Shown piece by piece: positions 36,701-48,700 of a DNA stretch of 64,000 nucleotides; within the stretch, counting starts at the first letter, position 1, and each line of letters begins with the position of its first letter. The stretch covers positions 1 to 64,000 of the forward strand of contig JALIZF010001413.1 in assembly GCA_029948255.1 (NCBI GenBank), given 5' to 3'. The position numbers and the translations under genes are program-made. Source of the DNA: Telmatactis stephensoni. Its lineage: Eukaryota > Cnidaria > Anthozoa > Actiniaria > Isophelliidae. The notes beneath the pieces are model-generated. The model made no database searches. It saw only the letters and a program-made list of their open reading frames with translations, and was not told where the DNA came from.

Positions 36701-39700
36701 AGGGTCGATTTGGCTTTTAGAGTCGAATCGGCTCTTTTCATTTTATAGTGTAGGTGAAGCACATGTTAACAGCGCCATAAAAGTGCTTCAAATGTACAAA
36801 ACCTCTATTTTTTACACAATTTCAACGTTGAGTTATATTGTAGTGAAAGGCTTCAACGAATGCTGACTGGAAATGTGCTGACATAATTCACAATGCCTTA
36901 AAAAACACTCCATTAAACTGTTATAATTGTATTGCAACCATTTGGTTTCAATGACTCGTTTTTTGAAGATGCAACACTGTCACACAACCTTACCCTTACT
37001 ACTAACTTGGAACTGGATAATGAGGGAGTTTTAGCTGCTATTCAACAGTTGAGAAACAGTCATCGTAAGAAATGTATTATTGCCAATCTCAATATCACCA
37101 GCCTGCCAAATAAATTTGTGGAAGTCAAGGAATGGTTAAAGCTGTAAGGCTCTTGACATTCTGTCGATTCAAGAGACTAAGCCGGATTGATTGCACTTTT
37201 CCTGACTCTCCATTCCAGGTAGATGGATAAAGACTTTTTCGTCGTGACAGCTTGAAAGGCGTCGGGGTATTGCTGTTTTTGTGAGCGATAGTATTTCAGC
37301 CACTACCAAGAAAGTAGCATGTAAATCAGTGGAATCAATTCTTCTAGATCTTCGTCTCGGGCAACGACAATTTGCCCTGATCTGCGCATATAAACTACCA
37401 TCAGTATACAGGCTCGTAACGTATAACATGATATATGGGATCAGGGATCAAGCTCCAAATTATGGCCAGGATCAGGCATCAGAGGCCAGGGCTTAGGGAT
37501 CAAATGGATGGGATCAAGGATCAGGGACATTGGGTCAGGATCAGGGATCAGCTCAGTTTTTTGCACCAAGGATCAGTGATAAAAAAATTCTGAAAATGTG
37601 GGCTCAGGAATAAAAATTTCCGTAAAAACCCAGGATCAATGAGACGAAAATATACCATGTTACGAGCCCGATCAGTAGACAACAACACATTTAAAAGTGA
37701 TCGATCAAAATTACTAGACGAGGCGATTCTACTGCGTCAAAATCTAGTTGTGTGCATCGGGGATCTGAATTGCGATTTACTTCACCCTTTGGACAACAAC
37801 AAACAGGGAAAATGCCCACTTGATTTATGTGATGTGTACGATTTAGATTCCCTTGTGAATGATCATGAGCCAACAAGAACTTCTGAAAAATAAAGCGTCC
37901 TGTCTAGATGATATTCTTACGAACGTACCGGCTTTCATGAAGAACTCCGGTGTTATAGACACCGTCTCAGTCACCACAACTTATATTAGTTTATACGGTA
38001 CTGAATGCCAAATTATTACGATCTAGAGCTGAGAAGATCATCAAGCGATCGTTCAAGACTTTCAATCAACAGTAGTTTCTTGAAGACAGTCTTAGTCAAG
38101 TATACCTTTCTCTGTTGCCTACATTTTCGACGATATTGAGGATGTTTATTGGTGTTGGGAAATCCTTAAACGGCGTCCACATATGGAATCACAGTTCATG
38201 ACAAATGAAAATCGACAGGAGATGAGAAAACGCAATGAATTAAAGAAAAAAATACTACAAAATAAGAAGTGCATCGGACTGGGACAACTATGGTGTTATT
38301 AGAAACAAAGTAGTGAAAATACTTTGAAACGCTACACAAGCACACTTCAAATATTTATGTAAAGAGAGACATGGTGATCAAAAGAAGTTTTGAAGGATCA
38401 TAAAACCGTTTGTTAATTCACGCAAGAATGACGTCCATGTTGGTCAAACAGTTGTCTTAAAAGACAAAGGACAATGAACACATTATCAGGTAGCAAGAGT
38501 CAACAATGAAGAAAGATTGGAAACGACTGACCTATCTCATATTACTCAAGATTTACATCTTACAAAAACCAATGCATTCGAAGTTAAAGAGGTAATGTCA
38601 AGAGTTTAACCAAGCAAAGCAACTGGATGTGATCTCATCCCTCCACTTGCAGTAGAACTGTCTGCTGACGTCCTTTGCCATCAGAAATCAGGGAGATGTA
38701 AATGAGCAAAGCACAAATCTGTCGAAATCGAAAGTATTTGTTTTCTTCGTTTACACAACCCAGGTTCATTTGTGTGCGTTGAATTTCGTTCATTGCCTTT
38801 CACGAGCTGTTACCAAACTCCAAAGAATATATTACGCGTAGTTGAGGCTGTGGTTAAAATGGTCTATTAAATCAAGTTTTCAAGACCCAGCACCTAGCCC
38901 TGTTCGTTTTAGAGAATGTAAATTAAAAACTGCTATAGCAAGGTTATGCGTATTTCTCAATTGGTCTCTTTAATAAAGTTTGGCCTTGATAAAGTGCAAT
39001 GATTGTGTAAAATTTTCACATTGCTTTGTAAATGGCAGCTCATAAGGTGCTCGTTAGTCAGTCGGCGTCCTACAAAGGATTGTCATGACGCTAGAGCAGT
39101 AATAAAAGCTGAGACAAAAATCGTTTAGAACAATTAGAAATCATAGCGGAGCTCCGCGCGGGCCGGAGCACCATACTTTAGAAAAATGGTAACCCATCGA
39201 GTTGATTTTCATGGCTTGAGTATACGTCCACTTCCTTCCGTCCGTACCATTCCGGTCCGTCGTGCTCATTCGCGATGCTGATTGGCTGATTGCTTTTTGG
39301 CGCCAACTTGACGCGCGCTGACACTTTGAAAACTGAAAATTTACAAGTTTCCTTGCAGTTTTAACTTGCAAAGGTTAAAAATATTATTCTCGAAACCTCG
39401 TAAAAATTTAGCGATTTTCATGATCATTAATCTGTGCCAATCTTGACATGTTAAAGCGAAAAAAACCCGTACGTTTGAATTTTTTTCGGGCCCGGTGTCG
39501 TTTCAAAAGCTGCTCGAAAGACGAAGGACACAGATAATATTTTCAAAGTTGAACGACTTTTTAGTTGGATTTGATCGTAGCCTTAAAAAACTTCTCATAA
39601 TGAATGAGTCATTGAGGATCGTGTATTCTTCGTTTCGTCAAGATGCCTTCGGTAAAGCTGCTTAAAAATCTAGCCAAAGTTGGAAATCAACATTACGACT

Positions 39701-42700
39701 TCACGCCGATCTAAGTGAGTCTTTATTTGTTTGTTGCGTAGCAACGTGTACTAATTTGCATGTGGAACCCCTATTTTACGGGGTTCCACGCTAATGTATG
39801 CAAACACACTTAGATCGACGTGAAGCCGTCATGAGAATCGTCTGCATTGAGCGTGAAATAAACAAGGACTATGCTTCTATAAAAGACAACAAGGAAAGCA
39901 CTTCAAGGTAAAGACCCTGGCCAGAAAATGATGTCAAAAAGTCTCTTGTACCTATATTTGATCTTTTATCTTTTATTTGGGATTGATGACTATAAAAAAA
40001 AACTTTTATGCACGTTGAACTGTGGCCAAGTTTAAACAAACACTCGATCAAGTACATGAAATGTACAACGACATTTTGTTTTACGGTGAACTTTTTGCAC
40101 TAGTTCTAATAATAATAAAATTAGTAAAAAAAATGATTTTGAACTTATTTCAACCCCACTAATGTGTAAATGCAGCTCAAGTTTGGGTCTGGAATTTAAT
40201 GAAAAAAATGACAGGAAAAAAAGGAATTTTGCATGCAAACTAGAGTTGTTTTACCATTAAGCATGGAGTTGCTCAGTGAGCCCTATGAGACCTAAATGCA
40301 GACTGAAAAGACTTGTTATGTCAAGTAGCTGTTTTTATAATCACTTATATTGTATTATCAGTGTAATCTGGAAGAGACAAGTAGGAGTCAAGTATTCAAC
40401 TAGCTAGTGTGTCATTCTGTTCTACATTAAATAACATGCAAAACAAAACAACAACAACAACCACAAAAAAACTAGATGTCACAAATATAGTGAAGACAGA
40501 CAAATCAAGATATAGAGGATATTACATGGGCGCGCGGAGATACGGATTTTATCTTCGAGTGTTGATGATATCTCTCACGAGTGAGCGCAGCGAACGAGTG
40601 AGAGATATTTCAACCAGAGAAGATAAAAATCCGTATCTCCAAGCGAACATGTAATATTCTATTCATCATATAATTATCAAATCAAGAGACAACAAACTAT
40701 CTTTAGAGTAAAACATACTTTTATTCACCACTGATTGAAATTTAAGACTACGTGGTATTTGAAAGTTCTGAAATTCATTTTCAATGTTTTTATACGCTTT
40801 ATAAACACATGATTTAATACAAATCTAATGAAAAATTAAAAAAATAAATAGTCCTCAAGTTCAGGATAACTTTATAACTTCATAATTTCAAAGTATTTGT
40901 AAAAGAGTAATCAAGTAAAGTCTTACTCAGTTTCTTGGCTGCTATCAGATGATTCAATGGCCATAATTCGTCGGTATTTGAATTCTTGACGCTGCTGCTG
41001 CTAGAACTTGATGTTGAAGCTGATTGTGATGATGCCAGGTTGATGTTAAAAGTAGCTCCAGTGATAGTATTTCCGTACAAGATTGCTTGGAGCTGATTTT
41101 CATTCACGGACGAGTAGGTGGATTGTAATGTCGCAATCCCAGTCGCACTATTGTCACTGCCTTTAGTCGCGCAGCCGTTTGATGAAGACAAAATCTTTGA
41201 AATATTTTCTTGTTGTCGTTCTCCAAGATGGCTGTAATTATTAATGGATTGTATGTTCTTATGCCCCGTTACTTGGATAATTTGATTTGCTGGGACTCCT
41301 CTGTCTTGGAGTTTCTGTACAAGGGTTTTTCTTCCCGCGTGATTTGTTTTTGGAGTTATATTAGCGGCTTTGCACATGTCTTTCATAATGGAGTCGAGTT
41401 TATTTACCCCCATTGCTATTGCTTTAAACCAAAAGCAATCCTTCAGTTCTTGGTAAGTTGATGTTTTGAAGTAGTTCACCGGCGGATAGATAGAATGGTG
41501 CATCTGGCTCTAGCATCGAAGGAGGACGTTTTTGCGAGTAGACTTTGTACACATGGACAGGATCGCGGTCTTCTACTTCTGCGTTTTCATACATTCTGGG
41601 ATGAACTGTACGTAAGTTACGCGGGTCTTCGCCAGTTCTTGTCTTTGTTTGACGTTCCCGATACTGGTCGAGAAACTCTTTCCCTTCACTATTGGTTTTT
41701 AGTGTTATGTCTCCCCATCTCAACTGGCGCTGCTCTTTACAGCCGCGTAGTCCAAAGTGTATAATATTATTCAGCCAAACTGTGTTTAGCAGTGCTTGTG
41801 GAGAACTCGAGCTCGTTCCTAGCACTTTTTTCTCGAAAAGAATGTCTATCTCCTCGTCTGTCAAGGTTGTAGTAGCTCTTGGCTTGTTGCCATATCCTTG
41901 TTGTTTGAGTTCATTCTGTTTGCTTTTAAAGCTTCTCTCATCTTCTTGAACTCAGGATCGAAGAAGAGCCTTTTCCCGTAGTTTTGCTTTCCAAGATAAC
42001 GGTTTATGCTTGACAAAATTCCCCTTAGTGAGGAGGGGTCATAATTCTTTCCACTTTTGGTTCTTGCTGCTACAGTGAATTGGCTCAGGAAAATATTTAA
42101 TTCTTCAGGCGGTATAATCTCCAATTCTCTGCTTTCTTTGTGTTCTTCGAGTAAATACGCTCAAACTGTCTTCAAGTCATAGATCGTCTTCTTTTTCGTA
42201 CGTGTTCTCGTTTTCGTGAACTGAAATAAGATTATCAACATCTGACTGTGTAACACTAACAAATCGTCTTGGTTGTTCTTCAGGCTGTACAATTTCCCAT
42301 GTAGGAAAATCTCTCTCTGACAAATTCACATTATTAGAAGCCATGATGAATGAACCCTGATGAATGAAGTAAAACCGGCTTTGGCAAAGCTGCCTTGAAA
42401 TGCGTTCAAGTAACCATGGTAACGATCTTTTTGCTTGTGAAAAGAACATGTTATTTTCACTAGTGATAAGAACAAGTTTTCGAAATTAAGAAATATAGGT
42501 ATTTTATAAATAATTATATGATAAATGTTGTTCTGTAATATTCAGGATGTTGAAAAGGTTTAATTACTTGTATCAATTTAAAAAAAGGTTTTGGAGATTT
42601 TTGCTTTCTATTTCTGAAAATTATGAACCACTACAAAGTCAATTATAAAATCTGACAGTGAATCTGAATATTAAAATTTACTGTAATAAAGGTCACTGAG

Positions 42701-45700
42701 ATTACAAGCCCATACAATATACAAACCAAAACCACAACTTATTTTAAAAATGCTTTTTAAAATCATCTTCAGTTCAACTTTTTCAATTCAGTACCACAGG
42801 AAGCCCAATTCATTTGAATCAAGAACATAAAAAATATTAAAATTGAAATGGGAGATCTGTTATTAGGTAGTAGTTGTTTCGAGTTGTTTTACCATCTCAT
42901 CTTAAGTCATGATTAGTGTAACCTGGAAGAGAGAATTTTTGTTTCATGAAAAGACAACTATCTGTGCCATTCTATTCTACATAGTACAAAAACAAGACGC
43001 CACAATACTGTTAAGACAGAAAAATCTAAATATAATGTTCTGCAATGTCTAATTGTTTAATTGAAGGATGTACTGATCAGGCTCAGTATTTATGTGAATG
43101 AAATCAGTTTAAGGGATTTTTGGATTTTATTTCTGAGAATTATGAAGCACTACTGCAAATACAATTACTGAAAATCTGACTGAATCTGAATAAATATCAC
43201 TGTGGTAACTGAGCTTGCAAGCCTTATAATTCTCAGGAGACTGAAGGGCAAGAGTTTTTTCAAACCCTAAAGCAAATGCTAAAAAGCTTGATCTATAAGC
43301 TTTATTTCAACTTTTCAAAATGCAATCTTTGTTTGCCTATTACCACAGGAAGCCCAATTCATTTGAATCAAAAACGTCAAAAACAAAGTATTTAAAAATA
43401 TTATTTATTTAAATGGGAGCTCTGTAATTAGGTAGTACCTAGTTTTTATATTAGTCTATAAAACCTCGTCTTGTTGTGGTAAAACGACTTGTTGTTCGAT
43501 ACGAAAAAATACAATATTATTGGACAGCTCTTTTCAACCCACTTTAAATTGATGCGATCCCGCGAACCGGGAAGGAGAAATGAATAGTAGAAAGCGGCAA
43601 ACAAAACAATAATTACACAAAGAAAACGATACCAGGGTTATAAGGTAGATAAAGAAGGAACAGACTTACAGTCAAATGGTTTTCAACTTAGTGCTGAATG
43701 TCTTTTTGAGTGTTTTTCTTTCTAGTGAACCTAAAATAATTCGATGCTAGCCCGCAACCTGATCCCGTGGTAACAACATTGAACACGAAATAAAAACCGA
43801 AACAAAAGAGACATCCCCTCCCTGCAGCTCCTGGTGCTTCGATAATTTCTCTAATGAAGTCTTAACGAGTTGAAGTTAGTTTTTACCGACATCCAAATGC
43901 AAATTTAGATTTGTTTACCAGCTATCTGTATTCTACTCTAGAAAAGATTGGTCATGATAAGAAACTATGTATACTTATGGGAGATTTCAACGTCAATTTA
44001 TTGAATTATGAAACTCATCCTCAAACTGAAGAATTCATTAACTCTATCAGCTCAAACTTTTTCAGCCCTAATATTTTGCAACCTAGTAGAATACTGATCA
44101 TTGTGCAACCCTTATTGATAATATCTTCTTTAATTCTCTCTCCATTAACAATTATTTTACCATCAACTCAAATAATTATAAGTAATACCATGATCACCTC
44201 GGGATCCATTGTTTCAAGAGGGACGTTTAATGTCTAACATCCCTCCTACCTGAATAGAAATGAGGGAAATTTAGAACTAAATTTCCCTCATACATCATTA
44301 ATGAGGGAAATTTAGAACTAAATTTCCCTCATTAATGATGTATGAGGGAAATTTAGTTCTAAATTTCCCTCATTACTATTCATGAGGTACAGTCTCTCAT
44401 ATAACAATCATCGGGACAATCGGAAAAGTGCAGCCTATTCCGAAACTCTGTAACATCATAACGCACCGATACCTCTTACCACTGCACACTCTTACGCGTG
44501 TGGGATCTATTCATTCTACTTTGCGCATGTGCCTAACGAAGCAAAGAAAGCATTATGAAAAACAATTTAGCTTTCGAATTGATTAACAACCTATAAATAC
44601 TTGTTCATTGTAAGTATATAACAAAGAAATCTATTTTCAAAAGTCCCCAGAGAACAGGGTTACGCACCATTATATGTTCAATTGTATAATATGTTCAAGT
44701 TTTGGATGAACAAACCGCGAAGTATATTTTCGTTTATTTCCTCGGTGATCATGGTATTACAAAATAATACCATGACCCTGAGGGATATTAGTGATTAAAT
44801 GTCCCCGAAGCCGAGGGAGGTTTAGTGGAAGTCCCGAGGCCGTAGGCCGAGGGACTTTTACTAAACCTCCCGAGGCTGAGGGGACATTTAATCACTAATA
44901 TCCCGAAGAAGTCATGGTATTACTTTGTAATACCATGATCACCGAGGAAATAAACGGAAAATATACATCGCTGTTTGTTCATCCAATTGTGCGTAACCAA
45001 CCCTGTTCTCTGGGGACTTTTGAAAATAGATTTCTTTGTTATATACTTTCCATGAACAACGTATTTATAGGTTGTTAATCAATTCAAAAGCTAAATTGTT
45101 TTTCATAATGCTTTCTTTGCTTCGTTATGCTCATGCGCAAAATAGAATCCAAAGATCCCACACGCGAAAGAATGTGCAGTGGTAAGAGGTATCGGTGCGT
45201 TAGAAAGTTATAGAGTTTCGGAACAGCGTGCAAAGTTGTCCCGATCGTCCCGATGACTGATATATGAGGGACTGTACCTCATGAATAGTAATGAGGGAAA
45301 TTTAGAACTAAATTTCCCTCATACATCATTAATGAGGGAAATTTAGTTCTAAATCTCCCTCATTTCTATTCAGGTAGGAGGGATGTTAGACATTAAACGT
45401 CCCTCTTGAAACAATGGATCCCGAGGTGATCATGGTATTATATAAAAAATACCTGGAAAGGTATAAAGGAAATAATTACTAACAAACCTGTCTGTAGTAA
45501 TATACCATCAAAACTAATTTCAAATAACCTTGAGATTAAGGATGCTAAAGAAATAGCAAACACATTTAATAATTTTTTCTCAAGTATTGGTGAAAAAGTT
45601 GCCAAATCAATTTCTCCAACTACTGCATCTCCAATAGATTTTATGGATGCTCCCCTACAGAGCAGCATACTACTATCTCCAGTTTCTTGTGATGAGATTG

Positions 45701-48700
45701 AACAAGAAATTAGCAAACTAGACTCGTCTAAAGCTACAGGACCATTTAGTATTCCCACCAAATTGTTCAAACTCCTGTACAATTGTCTATCTTATCCACT
45801 AGCAAAAAATTACAACTGTTCATTCTCAACTGGGATTGTCCCTGAAAAATTCAAAATTGCAAGTGTAATACCTGTCTACAAAAATGGAACACAGACTTGT
45901 GTTAGTAACTATAGACCAATATCCTTATTATCATGCTTTAATAGGATACTCGAAAAACTTATGTACAAACGATTGTTTAGTTTCATTAACAGCAGACATA
46001 TTTTGTATGAGAATCAATTCGGTTTTAGGGCAAAACACTCTACCACCTTTGCTACATTACTCATAACAGACAAGATTCAAAAGGCAATTGAAAATGGTAA
46101 CTATTCATGTGGGATTTTTCTTGATTTGAGCAAGGCCTTTGATAGTGTTAATCATAAAATTCTGTTAATTAAATTGGAACACTATGGGATTAGAGGCCTG
46201 GCACACAACTGGTTTAAGTCATACCTATACAATAGGAAACAGTTTGTTTCTATTGGTAACATTAAATCTAATGAGCGAACTGTTGCCTGCGGTGTTCCCC
46301 AAGGCAGTGTGTTAGGCCCAATACTTTTTCTTCTTTTTATAAATGACTTTAAGAACTGCTCCAGTGTGTTTGAGTTCCATTTATTTGCAGATGATTCAAA
46401 TTTATTTTTTGCGCACAAAAGCATTATCGAACTAGAAAGAATTGTTAATAACCAGTTATCTTTTGTATATTTGTGGCTCTCTTGCAATCAACTTTCACTA
46501 AACATTGAAAAAACTAATTTCGTAATCTTCCATCCTCCTCAGAAAAAAAACTGTTATTCCCCCCAACTCTATACATAAATAGAAGACCTGTAAAGTGTGA
46601 AAATCAAATCAAGTATCTTGGCATTTACCTTGACTCTCATTTACCTTTTAAAACTCAAGTGCATCAAATCTCAAGAAAAATAAAAAGAAGTATAGGCATT
46701 CTTTCGAAACTTCGTTATTATGTTACATCTAAGATACTCACTCAATTATATTATTCACTTATCTATCCATTTTTAACTTATAGTATCTTAATATGGGGTA
46801 ATACGTATGTTTCCACTCTAAAGCCACTGATCGTGCTTCAGAAGAAAGTTATCCGTATTATAACCTTTTCAAGCTTTCGTGAACATACTAGCCCCCTTTT
46901 CAAAAAGCTTAACATTTTGAAATTAACAGACTTGGTAACTCTACATAACGCATTATTTATGCATGATTATCACTCAAAAAATTTACCTAATGCCTTCCAT
47001 GACTTTTTTCATATGGCCACTCTGGATCGGCATGATTACAATACTCGATTTGCTGCAAAGCAGTCCTTTTGTATTCCTAAAGTTAGAACTAATTATGGAA
47101 AATTTTCATTGCGCTTTCAAGGACCAAAGGTTTGGAATGAAATTGATACCTCCATTAAAACTAAATCTAAATCTATTTTCAAATCGAAATTCAAGTCTGC
47201 TTTAATTGAAAAGTATCAATGAAAGAATAAAAAATTTCCTTTGTTGTGTTAGTGTGTGTGTGTATGTTTTTGTGAACTGTCTTTTTCCTTTTTTCTATCT
47301 ATAGTTTCAAACTTCGTTCATATAAAATTAGCGAATTGTAATATCTATCAGTCTGACCATACAATGCCTTAAACACTAAAAGGGTACCTGGCTCGATCAT
47401 AGTTAATAGAGAGGAATGGTTAGGAAGCCTTATGTTAAATTTCTTTGTTCTAGTCTGGATGTTGAACTGGTCTTGACCGTGCACAAAGTTTGTTTAAATT
47501 CATTAGAAAATGGCTATATGAATGAACCGAAATGTTGTCTATTGGATTATTTATTGAAATATTCTAATATGATTAATTTTGAACTAGAATACATCGAACA
47601 AGCAGCGGAAAAGAAACATTTGGGCTCAGTTGCTCAACCATGGCAATTAAGGCGAAACAATGACAAAATAAAAGATTTGTGCACGGTCACGCCATGCGTG
47701 TCGCTTTGGCACCTCGTGCAAAAAATGCAAATACATGGAAGTCTTCCAAAGTTACCTGGACTGGTGAATTACTTTTCTTCGCCTTTTCAGCCTTGAATGT
47801 GTTTTCCAGCAATATTTCACTTCTCCGTTTTCTTTTTGTACAAGGAAATACCATAGTTCTAGAAACTGTAGTAAGGAACTGCTACGTACAGCGTTACTCT
47901 GGATATCACTGGCGTGACTTTCCATGTATATTTGCATTTTTTGCACGAGGCGCCAAAGCGACACGCATGCAGGAATGCATAATCAAACACCGGCAACAAC
48001 TCGGAGAATAGAGATGCACATATGGCAATGTTTAAAAAATTATTTAATGGTCTTAAAAAACTTCAATGCCTTTGTAATTTACACACCTTACTGGTAAAGG
48101 ATTGAATATTCAATATCAAGAAATAAAAAAAAATTCATCCACTAGTTTTCAAGAACCAGTATTATTAACGTGGATGTCGAAATTCCGAGTTAAACGCGGC
48201 AATTTAGTGCTTTACGTACAGTCGTCTCAACGGCAATCAAAAACTGCAAAAACGATGACATATTCACAAAATAAAGAACCATGCCTTGGTATTATTTGGA
48301 ACCAAAAATATTGCTAGTTTTCTTTGGGAAATTATGGTTATAAAATTACTTTAGTAGAGCACCCGCGGTTTTAAATTTCTTCAAAGTAAAATAATTGCTC
48401 CGTTTTTACTCAAAATCGGTTTAATAGAATTTCTTGAAACGCTCTCACATTATAGACAAACATTTGATTTACAAAGTCTCATAAATCGTTTTGCTCGTCG
48501 AGGTCAGGATTTTGAGAAAATTGGCAAAATTTCAAATCAAGTGTATAACAATTTCGATGTTAAAAAAGCTCCGATTTCAACCAAACTACAATCATTGCCA
48601 AAAAGAGTTGGTCCGATGTGAAAATGTTAGGGACTCATTATATAATGCACTTTGTGATTGTATATGTGCATCCCCCGCCCCCCTTATCAATGTTGATGGG

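Larger units (their letters stand above)
40514..42520 (-). mobile_element. Crypton copy 3 element (boundaries approximate)
   Basis: Comparison with the neighbouring tandem unit places the left junction just after AAATCAAGATATA (about 40514) and the right junction near 42510-42525, before TGATAAATGTTGTTCTG. Contents in element orientation: recombinase gene, about 0.2 kb, hairpin at the end. About 2.0 kb long, matching copies 1 and 2. Confidence 0.6.

Noticed and set aside
36561..36866. Hydrophobic C-terminal extension of the gypsy integrase frame
   Set aside because: Integrase similarity stops near 36560; the rest is an accidental continuation and not a membrane protein gene.
39700..39830. 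Fifth member of the GCGYAGC-centred hairpin set
   Set aside because: GCGTAGC is present at 39736-39742 but in a small side hairpin and not at the dyad of the large foldback, and no recombinase gene ends next to it.
44832..44856. GCGYAGC motif at the centre of the 1.25-kb palindrome
   Set aside because: The centre reads GAGGCCGTAGGCC, which resembles but does not match the heptamer, and the element has TA flanks and TIR-type ends.
47416..48317. Several 70-126-codon frames between the LINE and D8C exon
   Set aside because: They overlap an inverted-repeat element on both strands or AT-rich DNA, and none has a motif.
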